Source of the DNA: Deltaproteobacteria bacterium
GTDB lineage: Bacteria > Desulfobacterota > JAFDED01
NCBI GenBank assembly: GCA_019310535.1
Contig: JAFDED010000028.1
Coordinates: 1-45,047 of the forward strand
Length of the DNA stretch: 45,047 nucleotides
Direction: 5' to 3'
In this document: in pieces, positions 1 to 9,433 of the stretch
Layout: every line of letters begins with the position of its first letter
How positions within the stretch are numbered: the stretch's first letter is position 1
Position numbers and translations under genes: made by a program
Notes under the pieces: generated by a model
Seen by the model: the letters and a program-made list of their open reading frames with translations, nothing else
What the model was told of the DNA's origin: nothing
Database searches by the model: none

Positions 1-1299
1 TTTCCCTCCCAGGTTATGGGACTCTCTCGGGTCAGCAGCCGCCACTCCGGCGCGCAATTAGCTTACGGCCTGGTCTCTTTGGCGGCCATCACCGGCTCTA
101 TCGGCTGCCCCGGCGGCGGGGTGACCCTGTTTTCCAATTACATTCCGCCGGGCGAAGAGCCCGGAAATGAGAAAAACCCCGCCTCCCAGAGGCCCGGGCT
201 TGTCGGAGCCGGTTCAGGCTCCGCCGTCTGGCGGGCCATCGAGACAGGCAAGCCGTATCCCATCCGGGGGATCATCTGGGACGCCAACGCTCTGGGCTTT
301 GTGCCGAGAGGCGCCGACATTCGGGAAGCCCTGAAAAATATGGACCTGATAGTGCACCTGGGCCAATACCCCAACCTGACGTATCACCATTCCCACGTGG
401 TGTTCCCCGTCAGCTCTTTCTTAGAAACGGAAGGATTGGTATTTACAGGCGTTGGACGCACCCTCCAATGGGCCAACCGGGTCGTCGAGCCCCGGGGACA
501 ATGCCGGGCGGCCGACGATTTCTGGGGAGGCATTCTGCAGCGGATGGGGCTCGCCCGGGACTTGCCCTTTATAGATGGGGACGGGCGGGTGAATATACGG
601 GACATGACCCGGCACTTTCTCAGCGCGAATCCTCTCACCTCAGGAATCACCCCGGAACTGCTCGATCCGGAAATCAATACTCCCGGAGGTATTCAATGGC
701 CTGTGGGCGGGGAAAAGGATCTTGAGTATCCCTCCCATCGCGCCGCGGTCAGGGGGAGCGAGGGACTTTTCCGGCCGGGAAGTCGTTTCCCCGGCGCGGA
801 AAAGCGTTTTCCCACCCCATCGGGCAGGGTCAGGATTTCTCCGAAAGAGATCGCCGAGGAAAAAGGATTCGAAGAATTCACGCGCTATAAAGATCTCCCG
901 GGCGTCGGCTCGCGCGCGGCCGACCATTATAAAGGGAACCGTTTTATTCTGGTCGCGGGTGAAGTGGTTGACTACCTTCCGTCCGCCGGCTTCCGGGCGC
1001 TTGTACAAAAGCCTGACAAACCCCTCTTTGTCCAGATCCACCCCAAAAGGGCCAAGGAATTGGGCATCCAGAACGGCGAAACAGTTGTGGTGGAAAACCA
1101 TCTGGGGAAAATTGAGGCCCCGGCGTGGGTTACGGATCATGTGGACGAGGAGACCGTCTTTTGCCCGGTGGGGACCGACACGTACGATCCGTCTTATCCT
1201 TTTGAGAGTCCCTGCGGCCTGATGGATTTTGTGCCTGAAACAGAGAATTGCGGTCGCGGATACCTGGAAGCCGCGGCGGTAAAGGTTCGCAAGAAATAA
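1..1299 (+). CDS. Molybdopterin oxidoreductase catalytic subunit, C-terminal part (5' truncated by window)
   Basis: The reading frame is open from the first base, so the start lies outside the window and only about 432 C-terminal residues are seen. A glycine-rich GCPGGG segment near the beginning is typical of DMSO-reductase-family enzymes. The last ~120 residues form the molybdopterin-dinucleotide-binding domain, with QIHPKRAKELGIQNGE and a motif ending CGRGYLEAAAVKV. The family moves electrons between a Mo/W centre and an Fe-S partner. Substrate cannot be read from this part; formate, thiosulfate/polysulfide or another oxyanion are all possible. The ferredoxin subunit follows directly, as in two-subunit members. 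Family is secure, substrate is not. Confidence 0.85.
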   Translation, partial: FPSQVMGLSRVSSRHSGAQLAYGLVSLAAITGSIGCPGGGVTLFSNYIPPGEEPGNEKNPASQRPGLVGAGSGSAVWRAIETGKPYPIRGIIWDANALGFVPRGADIREALKNMDLIVHLGQYPNLTYHHSHVVFPVSSFLETEGLVFTGVGRTLQWANRVVEPRGQCRAADDFWGGILQRMGLARDLPFIDGDGRVNIRDMTRHFLSANPLTSGITPELLDPEINTPGGIQWPVGGEKDLEYPSHRAAVRGSEGLFRPGSRFPGAEKRFPTPSGRVRISPKEIAEEKGFEEFTRYKDLPGVGSRAADHYKGNRFILVAGEVVDYLPSAGFRALVQKPDKPLFVQIHPKRAKELGIQNGETVVVENHLGKIEAPAWVTDHVDEETVFCPVGTDTYDPSYPFESPCGLMDFVPETENCGRGYLEAAAVKVRKK

Positions 1300-1432
1300 T
1301 ATTGGACCGAACGCTGTGATTCAATACCGGCCGAACCTTAATGGCATTCAGGTTCCATGGGTGGTGGCCCGGGCAATAATGCTGATCAAAGTGGATAATT
1401 CTCACAATAATGGACGCGGTGAGGGGAAAGCA

Positions 1433-1942
1433 ATGGAAATCATCTTTACCGGAAGCCAGTTTGAGAGAGCCACCGAGCCTCTCGCCATACCCGACGACCA
1501 GATGGTGATGATGGTTGATCTTGATCGTTGTATCCGCTGTGGTACCTGTCAACTGGCCTGCCGGCTGGAACATGCAGAACAAGGAGAGCCGGGCCCGGTG
1601 AGGAATCTGCAGTTGGGGAACGAAAAGAGCGGACAGGCGCAGATATTTACTCTCCCTGGAGCATGCCGCAAGTGTGCGACGCCTTGCATGTATTACGACA
1701 CCAACAACTTCTGGATCCGCTGCCCTGATGAGAAGGCCACGGCCAGGGCAAAGGAGCCTGCATGTGACCTGTGCATGGAGAGAATTGAACGGGGATACTG
1801 GCCGTCCTGCGCCACCCGCTGTCCGATGAAAACCATCTACGTGGGGACAGCGGCGGATATCGAGATCACTCTGAAGGACAAACGGTTCAGAGAATACGGG
1901 GACGTGATAATCCGTGAACAACCTGAAGCGACTCTCAAGTGA
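1433..1942 (+). CDS. 4Fe-4S ferredoxin subunit of the molybdopterin oxidoreductase (DmsB/NrfC type)
   Basis: About 169 residues carry cysteine groups CIRCGTCQLAC, CRKCATPC and CDLCMERIERGYWPSCATRCP, the pattern of polyferredoxin electron-transfer subunits such as DmsB, NrfC and PhsB. I chose ATG 1433 because GAGGGG sits just upstream and the ferredoxin homology begins soon after. The frame is open back to GTG 1316, but that 39-residue extension has no ferredoxin features. The protein is shorter than four-cluster DmsB, so it may bind three clusters. It probably passes electrons between the catalytic subunit upstream and a membrane or soluble partner. The next gene overlaps its 3' end by 29 bp, implying one transcript. 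Confidence 0.85.
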   Translation: MEIIFTGSQFERATEPLAIPDDQMVMMVDLDRCIRCGTCQLACRLEHAEQGEPGPVRNLQLGNEKSGQAQIFTLPGACRKCATPCMYYDTNNFWIRCPDEKATARAKEPACDLCMERIERGYWPSCATRCPMKTIYVGTAADIEITLKDKRFREYGDVIIREQPEATLK

Positions 1943-2669
1943 TTCACTGGGTACATTCAGGGAATATCGGCGGCGGGTCCGAAGCTCCGACCTGGTGACA
2001 TTTCGGGTAACGGTGGAGGAAACGGATCTTTTGATATCGGCCGAAACGGACCTCTCCCGCGAGATGCTCCATGCGGTCTGGAAATACCGGAGGCGAATTG
2101 AGGCGTATATCGACACGGATCCGGGGTTCAAGCGGAGCCTGTCGCCTTATCCCATCGGCACCGCCGCCCCCCGGATCGTGAGGGCCATGGCCGGGGCGGC
2201 CGATGCGGCCGGTGTCGGCCCCATGGCGGCTGTGGCCGGCGCAATCGCTGAATTCGTCGGCAGGGATTTTCTTCAAGAAAGCCCACAGATCATCGTGGAG
2301 AACGGCGGCGATATTTTCCTTGCAACCAACGTTGCGAGAAAAATGTCCATCTTTACCAAGGCTCGTTCGCTGCCGCATTTCATAAACATCATGATCCGGC
2401 CGGAGAAGACCCCTCTTGGAGTTTGCACCTCGTCAGGCCGAGAAGGCCCATCTTTGAGCTTCGGCCGCGCGGACGCCGTGACGGTCGTTTCTCCTTCGGC
2501 CGCGCTTGCTGACGCCGCGGCCACCGCGGCGGGAAACCTGGTACGCTCGCAGCGGGATGTGGAAAAGGCCATTGAGTTTCTCCGCGGAATCCCCCACGTT
2601 ACCGGAGCGGTGGTGCTCGCGGGAGAAAAAATGGGCTTTTGGGGAGAAATCGAACTGATGGAGTCCTGA
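1914..2669 (+). CDS. UPF0280 (COG2122) protein, probable homocysteine-biosynthesis factor
   Basis: The 251-residue protein matches the UPF0280/ApbE-like family. It has a glycine/alanine-rich core around AGAIAEFVGRD, the IVENGGDIF motif near residue 125, and a C-terminal alanine-rich ADAAATAAGN helix. The likely start is GTG 1914, inside the end of the ferredoxin gene. COG2122 proteins have been tied genetically, in Methanosarcina, to making homocysteine from aspartate semialdehyde and sulfide together with COG1900 proteins. A COG1900 gene follows here after 33 bp, which supports that role by context. The biochemical activity of the family is not settled. Confidence 0.85.
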   Translation: MNNLKRLSSDSLGTFREYRRRVRSSDLVTFRVTVEETDLLISAETDLSREMLHAVWKYRRRIEAYIDTDPGFKRSLSPYPIGTAAPRIVRAMAGAADAAGVGPMAAVAGAIAEFVGRDFLQESPQIIVENGGDIFLATNVARKMSIFTKARSLPHFINIMIRPEKTPLGVCTSSGREGPSLSFGRADAVTVVSPSAALADAAATAAGNLVRSQRDVEKAIEFLRGIPHVTGAVVLAGEKMGFWGEIELMES

Positions 2670-2702
2670 TGATCGGGGGACTGGTGGAGGAGATGAAACA
2701 CC

Positions 2703-4055
2703 ATGAAACAGCATCTCAGCATACGCGAAATCAATGAGAAGCTTACAAAGGGAAATGCCGTGGTCATGACGAGCAGCGAATTTAAAGAAGAAGTGCGGCG
2801 CGGGCACCTGTTCACCGTCGGCGAGGTTGATGTCGTTACCTGCGCCACGCGCGGCATCATGTCCGGATCGGCGGCTATGTTTGTTGTCCCGGTCACGGGC
2901 CCGGGGGAATTCGCCCGGGCGGAAAAAATCTGGCTCAACGGTGTCCCCGGAGTGCCGGGCCCGGCCCCGAATGAACGGTTGGGGGTGGTGGACGTTCTGA
3001 TCCACGCCACCGCGCACAGCAAGTACGACCCCATGGGCTATGGGGGAGGACATCTCTTCCGGGACATGCTGGAAGGGAAAAGGATACATGCGGAGGTCGA
3101 GTCGGTGGAGGGCGGATACTACGAATCCCACTTTACCCTTCAGGATCTCGATTTCGCCCGCTTTTATACTTTCCGCAACGACTTCATGAATTATATGGCC
3201 TTTGCCAATATCAAGAACATGCCCTCTTACCGCGATAACCCCCGATCAATTTTTGCACCAAGGTTCTTTCCCCGGGGGACGGCCATATCTTTCAGCGGAG
3301 GAGGAGGGCTGAACCCTCTGGAAAACGATAAAGAGTTTCGAACTATCCGCGTCGGAAGTAAAGTGCTGCTCAACAAAGCTCCCGGCGTGGTGGTGGGCTG
3401 CGGCACGCGCTCCAAACCGGAAAAACCGTCGTTGTCCATCGTGGCCGACATGTTCCAGATGGACCCGGAATTAATCGGCGGGTTTAAAACCAGCTACGGG
3501 CCGGAGTTCGCCAACTCGGTGGCTGTCCCCATTCCTCTGGTGAGCCAGGAGGTGATCGATGGGATTGCGGACGCACTGGATGAGAATATCCCCTTGCCTA
3601 TAGCTGATATCGGGGACAGGGTCCCCCTTGAGTATCAGCGGTATTCAGATGCGTGGTCGGCCATGGGACAACCGTCGGGGCTGGAGATCGAGTTCGATCC
3701 GGACCGATGCATTTATTGCTCCTTCAACTGCCCGGCGGAATACTACTGTCCCATGGATGCCATCTCCTGGAGGAAGAAGGAGATAGACCAGGAAAAGTGC
3801 TTCGCCTGCGGGGCCTGCACTTTGAATTGCCTGGGCGGGGCCTTCCACGAGAAGGAGCGGGAGTACCGCGGTTGCCTGGGAGTAATCCGCGCCCAGGGAT
3901 TTGATTTTCCTATTGTATTTCGCCAATCGGATCGACGCCGCGCGCTCGTCCACGCCGAGTATTTGAAAGAGTTGATGAAAAAAGGAGAATTTCTCTTGGC
4001 GGACACGGACATGCCCATAGTCATCATAACCACCCAAAGCAAGAAAGGGGGGTAG
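2703..4055 (+). CDS. Homocysteine biosynthesis protein (HcyBio/DUF39, COG1900) fused to a 2x[4Fe-4S] ferredoxin
   Basis: Residues 1-~325 are a HcyBio/DUF39 domain with conserved VVTCATRGIMSGS, GPGEF and GVVVGCGTRS segments; the cysteines there are candidate persulfide carriers. Residues ~330-390 form a two-cluster ferredoxin, with CIYCSFNC near 336 and CFACGACTLNC near 366. The family makes homocysteine from aspartate semialdehyde with inorganic sulfur in methanogens and many anaerobes. In Methanosarcina the ferredoxin-like part is a separate polypeptide, so this is a natural fusion. A GGAGGAG ribosome-binding site precedes ATG 2703. The adjacent UPF0280 gene completes the pair. Assignment is firm at family level. 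Confidence 0.88.
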   Translation: MKQHLSIREINEKLTKGNAVVMTSSEFKEEVRRGHLFTVGEVDVVTCATRGIMSGSAAMFVVPVTGPGEFARAEKIWLNGVPGVPGPAPNERLGVVDVLIHATAHSKYDPMGYGGGHLFRDMLEGKRIHAEVESVEGGYYESHFTLQDLDFARFYTFRNDFMNYMAFANIKNMPSYRDNPRSIFAPRFFPRGTAISFSGGGGLNPLENDKEFRTIRVGSKVLLNKAPGVVVGCGTRSKPEKPSLSIVADMFQMDPELIGGFKTSYGPEFANSVAVPIPLVSQEVIDGIADALDENIPLPIADIGDRVPLEYQRYSDAWSAMGQPSGLEIEFDPDRCIYCSFNCPAEYYCPMDAISWRKKEIDQEKCFACGACTLNCLGGAFHEKEREYRGCLGVIRAQGFDFPIVFRQSDRRRALVHAEYLKELMKKGEFLLADTDMPIVIITTQSKKGG

Positions 4056-4162
4056 CCCTGAGATGGAAACGCCCTGTTGCACGTTGCCGTCGCCGAAACG
4101 AATGACGTGTCATTGCCGCCCGCCGGATAGGTCCACACTGGTGGAATAAAACGGGAGAGCCC

Positions 4163-5434
4163 ATGGAAAAGGCAAGAGAAATGACGGATTTTCATGAACT
4201 GGCCGGGAAGTGCCTGCGCTGCGGATTGTGCACCATCGTCTGCCCGGTCCACCAGGTAGAGGCCGATGAATACACCGCCGCCCGCGGGCGCAACTTGCTG
4301 GCGAGCCGGGTAGGAGGCAGGCGCGATTTCGATAAGGAGTTCCGCAAACGGTTCGAAAAGTGCCTTATTTGCGGCTCCTGCCTTGACCAGTGTCCTCAAG
4401 GGATATCCATCGATCTGCTCACCCTTGGCGTCAGGGAACAGATGGTGCGGGAAAAAGGGCTGGGGTTAGCCAAGCGGGCGATCTTCCGTTACATCATGCG
4501 CGACCGGGAGCGGTTCGGCAAGGTCCTGCGCCTGGCGTACAGGCTCCAGCGCTACCTTCCCGCCGGAGAGGGTAAAATCAGGCACCTGCCTTCCTTCCTT
4601 TCAGCCCTGGGGGCGGGCAGGCGGATACCGGAGATCGCCCCTGTTTTCCTGCGGGACCGGGTTACTGTTGTTTCCTCACCTCCCCCGGGCGTTGAAACCC
4701 GCATCCGGGTCGGGCTCTTTATGGGATGTTCCATTGACTATATTTTCCCCGAAATCGGTCGAAAGATGATCCGCTTTCTCAACCGCCACGGGGTTGAAGT
4801 GGTCACGCCGATGGAACAGGGGTGCTGCTCATTGCCCGTGATAGGAGCGGGAGATTTGAAAACGGGCCGGGCGATGGCAGAGAGAAACGCACGAGCTTTC
4901 AAAGACCTGGACCTTATCGTTACCGGGTGCGCAACCTGCGGGTCGGCATTGAAGGATTACGGGACGTTTTTCGGCCGGGGCGAAGACTCCGGTGAAATGT
5001 TTCTTCGTTTCGCCCACAAAATCAGGGATTTCTCGGAATTTCTCATTCGCGACCTGGATCTTCAGCCGGAAGCCTTCGCCTCCGGCGGGCGAAAATGGAA
5101 CGACCTGAAAACAACCTATCACGATCCATGCCACTTGCGCAGGTATCAGGGGATTGCCGAAGAGCCCCGCACAGTAATCGGTTCCGTCCCGGGCGTGGAA
5201 CTGATCGAGATGGAGGGATGTGACGAGTGCTGCGGTATGGGCGGCTCTTTCGGTTTGTCGTATTATGACATCTCAAAGAAGATTGCAGACAAAAAGGCCG
5301 CCGCCGTCAAGGAGACGGGCGCCGACGCGGTCGTTACCACGTGCCCGGGCTGCCGCATGCAAATCATCGACACCCTCGGCCGGAATGAAATGAAACAGCA
5401 AGTACTCCACATTGCCGATTTGCTCGAGCCGTAG
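4163..5434 (+). CDS. (Fe-S)-binding protein with two ferredoxin motifs and two CCG domains (GlcF/LldE/HdrD type)
   Basis: The 423-residue protein starts with two [4Fe-4S] motifs, CLRCGLCTIVCP (C17 onward) and CLICGSCLDQCP (C67 onward). Two cysteine-rich CCG domains follow: GCCSLP and GCATCG in the first, CHLRR, CDECCGMGGSFG and CPGCRM in the second. This layout is that of the glycolate or lactate dehydrogenase iron-sulfur subunit and HdrD. GGGAGAGCCC precedes ATG 4163. No flavoprotein partner is adjacent. It may serve the molybdoenzyme, or supply reducing power for sulfur transfer in the homocysteine genes upstream. The exact electron partner is unknown. Confidence 0.85.
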   Translation: MEKAREMTDFHELAGKCLRCGLCTIVCPVHQVEADEYTAARGRNLLASRVGGRRDFDKEFRKRFEKCLICGSCLDQCPQGISIDLLTLGVREQMVREKGLGLAKRAIFRYIMRDRERFGKVLRLAYRLQRYLPAGEGKIRHLPSFLSALGAGRRIPEIAPVFLRDRVTVVSSPPPGVETRIRVGLFMGCSIDYIFPEIGRKMIRFLNRHGVEVVTPMEQGCCSLPVIGAGDLKTGRAMAERNARAFKDLDLIVTGCATCGSALKDYGTFFGRGEDSGEMFLRFAHKIRDFSEFLIRDLDLQPEAFASGGRKWNDLKTTYHDPCHLRRYQGIAEEPRTVIGSVPGVELIEMEGCDECCGMGGSFGLSYYDISKKIADKKAAAVKETGADAVVTTCPGCRMQIIDTLGRNEMKQQVLHIADLLEP

Positions 5435-5464
5435 AACGGTTGTTTTCAATTCCTTACTTACTTA

Positions 5465-5487
5465 CGGGCGGGGATAAACCCCGCCCG
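5465..5487. repeat. Perfect 9-bp GC-rich hairpin
   Basis: CGGGCGGGG and CCCCGCCCG flank a five-base ATAAA loop, about 30 bp after the stop of the iron-sulfur protein. No T-run follows on either strand, so intrinsic termination is doubtful. Near-identical hairpins occur at 21500-21521 and, shorter, at about 36600-36618, so this is a small dispersed palindrome that may act as an mRNA 3' stabiliser. Confidence 0.6.
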
Positions 5488-6205
5488 AAAGAATGAGTGA
5501 TACCACCGAGAACGCAGGCGGCAATGCTTTACTCATTAGTTGCTGAAACCCTCACAGAGCATTACTTCGTGTAATCGAGGGCGGACAGGTTCGGTTAATA
5601 AGTCATGATTTCAATTGGTAATCGACAAAAGGTCTCCGCTCTTTATTCATTTCGATGGATGTTTAATGATTCGATATTCTTTTCATAGAGCCATCGCAAC
5701 ACGTTCTCTATGCGAGGTCAACATATCCATTTTTTCATTGACAAATTCTCTAATCTATGTCAATATGTGTATGAAAGAAAGAATCGAGTATTGCCTATTG
5801 CCTTTTTTTTGCCCTTATCCTCTAAGAAAATGGAGAGACAAGGCATTATTTCTCATTCTTCCTGTCACAGAAAACCGATCAGGAATAAGGTCATCATTTG
5901 ATTTAGCCTTTTGGGGGGGAATGCAACAAGGAAAAGGGATGCATTCTGCACAAGGGCGCCTCACCGACTTCCTATTGCGGAAAAGACCAAACTCCAGTTC
6001 CAACAGTGCTTAAGGAAATAAACCTCTAAAAGGAAGCTGGACCCACCACCACATCCCCACTATTGAATCACTAAGTTCCTCTGCTTCGCTGTGGCAGGTG
6101 CTGACGAAAAGTGACATTTTAGCGCCTTGGCTGGAACGATCATTATATGCTTGGCTGCATAACGCACATTTTCAAAACCTTTGAACATGGGAAAGGAACA
6201 GGAAG
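5488..6205. other. Gene-poor AT-rich intergenic stretch
   Basis: About 700 bp without a convincing gene. A 132-codon plus-strand frame (5615-6013) is open, but it has no ribosome-binding site, no recognisable family and an odd composition. No tRNA, IS end or riboswitch was recognised. The last ~200 bp probably hold the promoter of the exported protein gene at 6206, but no clear -35/-10 pair stands out. Confidence 0.5.
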
Positions 6206-8725
6206 ATGAACAAGGCTAAACTAAAAGCCGGTGTTTTATTCAGGGCCTTTGCATTAAGCATCATCCTGGGCTCATGCATGATAACCGGAAATCCCGGCTT
6301 TATGACGGGCCTCGCTTATGCCCAGAATCAGACCCTATGGAGTCAGTTGCCTGATATTGACTCCTCTACCAGCCCCGTTATTTTCGGCCACAGCGACGGC
6401 AGCCTGCACGCGGTGGGGATAGCCTTCAACGGCATAGCGGCATACACTTCCACCTCTACGCCGGGCGGCTGGGGACCCTGGCAGATCATCGGCCCTCAAC
6501 CCACCGGCCAACTGGGCGATCCTGCCTTCTATACGAATCCCGATACCCGGCCTGTCTTGATTCAGGACGGTAACACTCTTTACCTGCTTGTCCGAGGGCA
6601 TAACGACAACCTGTACGAGACGCATAAAACGGGGGGAGGCAACTGGTCCTCCTGGCAGCAGCTCACCACTGATGGGCCAGTGCGGGGGCGGCTGTCGGTT
6701 GCCCTAACCAGGCCTGCCGTTCCTGTCGAGATAAACGAGCGGTACATTCACGTCCTCTACAAGAGCGTGGACACTACCGTTGAATACCGTCGGTTTTTAA
6801 TCAGCGCCGCGCCCTGGACCCAGAGCGGCACTGCTGAACAGTGGAGCAACGCGGTGGAGGGAACCATTGGCACGGACGGAACAAACCAGCTCCTGGCGGT
6901 AATACGGGGAAATGATCGGAAGCTGCTGGTCCAGAAGAAGCTCTACCCGTGGAACGCCACCTGGAAGCATGTTTTTTGGTTGACTGCGGAAGGGGATCAG
7001 GGCGACTTCTTCGACATATCCAGCGTGGTTTACCTCGGAGGCGCCTTTCACGTTGTATATGCGAAAAAATTCCGGCCGGACGATGTCTCCCCTGTGTACA
7101 CCCACCAGCTCCAGCATTTTCGTATCCCCCTGGGGCAGCAGGAAAGCGGATACTTCATAACAAGCTATGATCCTCAAGTAACCGATCCGGACGGGAATCC
7201 CATTGCTTACAGCCACCCTCAGACAGAACTCATTGTGTATCGCAACAAGCTGGTCATGGCATACAGAGATCCCTGGGGGTGGATACGGTACGCCCGGTGG
7301 GACAATGCCGGCCCCTTCGGTCCATGGATCGGGGGAGGCATCATTGACGGAAGCCGCAGGACGGAACATCGCCCCGCCCTCGGGGTTTTGGACAGACGGC
7401 CTTTCATTACCCCGAACGCTGCTTGGGCCGCTGCCAACTTTGGCCACGATCTCTTTGCGGCGATCACCGACATCACCACCGATGCGATCATGTTCGTCAA
7501 CTTCAGCCGGGCCATCTTCACCAAAGAGATTGACGCACAGTTTGCGGTCTACAATTCCAACAGCGACGGTCTCGATCCGGTCTGCAGAGACCAGAACGAG
7601 CCTTTTGCACCCACTCTCATTCCGAATATCGGCCAGGATGGAAGGCCGTTTTTCACAGAGCTTGGCTATGTGCTGTGGACCTTGCCCCACTGGTTTGTCG
7701 GAACCCTCTACAAAAGGGCGGGAACCATCGGATGCCAGGCAGGAAACTCCTCCGGAAGGTTCGACCCTCAGCCCACCTGCGATGAAACCCGCTACCCTGT
7801 CATCATTATTTCTCAAGGGGGCGCTGGAATCTGCAACGGAGTCTGGGTATGGCGAGGGGATGTGTATAGCTGGAATATCTTTCACGAACTCACCCATACC
7901 ATGTCGGGGATGCTGGGATTTTCCGATGATAATAACCTACCCCCCACTGCAATCCACGAGACCAGGTCGGGCATTCCCCTCTCCGCACTGTCCACCGGAT
8001 TCAACCTCTTTGGCAGCCGGGTCAACAGCGATTGCCTCTCCAATAGCCCCACTGATTCGTGTCCGGATACAAGGCCTGCCGGCTTCACCGGTTATGGAAA
8101 CAACTACGACATGAGCACCAGACAGCACTCGTTCATCGGGACGCTCTATTTTTATTTTGTGAATGGTTCCCAACTCCGACAGCAGATTCAGGATGATTTG
8201 CAGAACGGCGATACTCTCCTGCAGCAAAAATACAAATGGATCAGGAAGAATATCTTTTCAGGGGTGGAGTTTACCGAAAATAATAGGCCTTTGAACGACC
8301 AGTTTGAGGTCCCCAGCAGCTGGCAGCAAGTACTGGACTATCCCCCCATAGCGGCTTCCACAAAAAGTACCAATCCGTTAGTAGCCAGGCCCATCGGCGT
8401 GGGTTCTATAGCCGAGGGCGGCGATTTGCTCAGCCTGGAAGTCGGCACGGTGGATTTCACCGGGCCAGTGGACGTGTATCTCGCTATTTCTCATCTTCTC
8501 CTGGGGTTCTACATGATAACTCCCGGGTTTGAAATCCAGGACCTTGCAGCGGGGATAGCGCCTTTTGTGGCAAATACGAACGGCCCCATAAACAGCAGCC
8601 TGTTCGGCGATATTCCGATCTCATGGCTTCCTTCAGGACGGTATGATCTATTGATGGCCATTACTCCCGCCGGCGAGCTGGAAGAGAATCTGTACCTCTG
8701 GACGACGCATTTTGATATTCCATAA
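6206..8725 (+). CDS. Exported protein with beta-propeller-like N-terminus and HExxH metallopeptidase motif
   Basis: 839 residues with an N-terminal export signal: basic start, hydrophobic core, and either a lipobox-like LGSC at residue 24 or signal peptidase I cleavage after AYA near 39. Residues ~45-440 contain repeated W/G-rich blades such as GGWGPWQ, GGNWSSWQQL and GPFGPWIGGG, suggesting a lectin- or sialidase-like propeller. HELTH at 560-564 is a zinc-metallopeptidase HExxH motif. The third zinc ligand is not obvious. The C-terminal ~130 residues look beta-rich. Spaced cysteines after 480 suggest disulfides, consistent with export. A GGAAAGGAAC site precedes ATG 6206. It stands alone; the substrate is unknown. 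I do not recognise a named family. Confidence 0.75.
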   Translation: MNKAKLKAGVLFRAFALSIILGSCMITGNPGFMTGLAYAQNQTLWSQLPDIDSSTSPVIFGHSDGSLHAVGIAFNGIAAYTSTSTPGGWGPWQIIGPQPTGQLGDPAFYTNPDTRPVLIQDGNTLYLLVRGHNDNLYETHKTGGGNWSSWQQLTTDGPVRGRLSVALTRPAVPVEINERYIHVLYKSVDTTVEYRRFLISAAPWTQSGTAEQWSNAVEGTIGTDGTNQLLAVIRGNDRKLLVQKKLYPWNATWKHVFWLTAEGDQGDFFDISSVVYLGGAFHVVYAKKFRPDDVSPVYTHQLQHFRIPLGQQESGYFITSYDPQVTDPDGNPIAYSHPQTELIVYRNKLVMAYRDPWGWIRYARWDNAGPFGPWIGGGIIDGSRRTEHRPALGVLDRRPFITPNAAWAAANFGHDLFAAITDITTDAIMFVNFSRAIFTKEIDAQFAVYNSNSDGLDPVCRDQNEPFAPTLIPNIGQDGRPFFTELGYVLWTLPHWFVGTLYKRAGTIGCQAGNSSGRFDPQPTCDETRYPVIIISQGGAGICNGVWVWRGDVYSWNIFHELTHTMSGMLGFSDDNNLPPTAIHETRSGIPLSALSTGFNLFGSRVNSDCLSNSPTDSCPDTRPAGFTGYGNNYDMSTRQHSFIGTLYFYFVNGSQLRQQIQDDLQNGDTLLQQKYKWIRKNIFSGVEFTENNRPLNDQFEVPSSWQQVLDYPPIAASTKSTNPLVARPIGVGSIAEGGDLLSLEVGTVDFTGPVDVYLAISHLLLGFYMITPGFEIQDLAAGIAPFVANTNGPINSSLFGDIPISWLPSGRYDLLMAITPAGELEENLYLWTTHFDIP

Positions 8726-9433
8726 TTTTAAATCAAAGGAGGAAACTGCGGGTTCACAATCAGCACAAAACAAGGAATGGGTTCAGTGATGGTCATTGTG
8801 GGGATGCGCTGGATGAGTAAAAAAGTTGGCTGCAGCAGTTTGGATAGATGAGTATCACCGAGTTTCAATCCGTTGAACCGGACACCTCGGCGACTGTATG
8901 GGGGAATCTACCTACAGAATACTACGACAGTGGCTGGATCCCGTAAGCGACAAAGCTCATGTGTTCAAGCAAGAGCACCTGCAGGACCCAGGAACAGCTC
9001 ATCCAAATCAAAGATATCGTTGTCCGGATTGATCCAAACAAACCGAAGAAATACCTGATGGACACCTCGTTTCTTCCTGAAATCAGCGCTTGACCGATTC
9101 TGTTAAAAGGCCTACATTTCTTTCTGCAATGAATAAGGAAAATTTATGGACAGTATAAGACCCCGGCACCCCGGCCGCAAGCAGGACCGGTTGATAAGCC
9201 CTTGAAAAAAGAAACCTTATGCATTGGTGCTGTGAGGGGTTATTGTTAAGCGGCGGTCACCACTGTCTCATTCATCAACGTAGCGGATTCAGCCGACTGA
9301 CGTGGCAGGAGGCATCTCAGGAAAGGAGGTGGTAATGGCTTGAGAGAATACCAGCTTACCTAATTCCATGCGTATTGAGTTCACCCCGGCGTGATCAACT
9401 GATCCGCCACTATTCGTTGAAAGGAGAAAGACG
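8726..9433. other. Intergenic stretch with probable decayed coding sequence
   Basis: About 700 bp without an intact gene. From about 8853 to 9095 one plus-strand frame reads as protein-like sequence (for example VEPDTSATVWGNLPTEYYDS, then after an internal stop EQLIQIKDIVVRIDPNKPKK). This suggests a degraded gene fragment, family not recognised. Further right there is an AGGAGG-like run near 9325 not followed by a sizeable frame. Confidence 0.35.

Noticed and set aside
1316-1432. Upstream start for the ferredoxin subunit at GTG 1316
   Set aside because: It adds 39 residues without family features, and a clear GAGGGG site sits before ATG 1433.
5615-6013. 132-codon plus-strand frame in the gap before the exported protein
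   Set aside because: No ribosome-binding site, no family, and a second overlapping frame looks equally plausible; probably non-coding AT-rich DNA.
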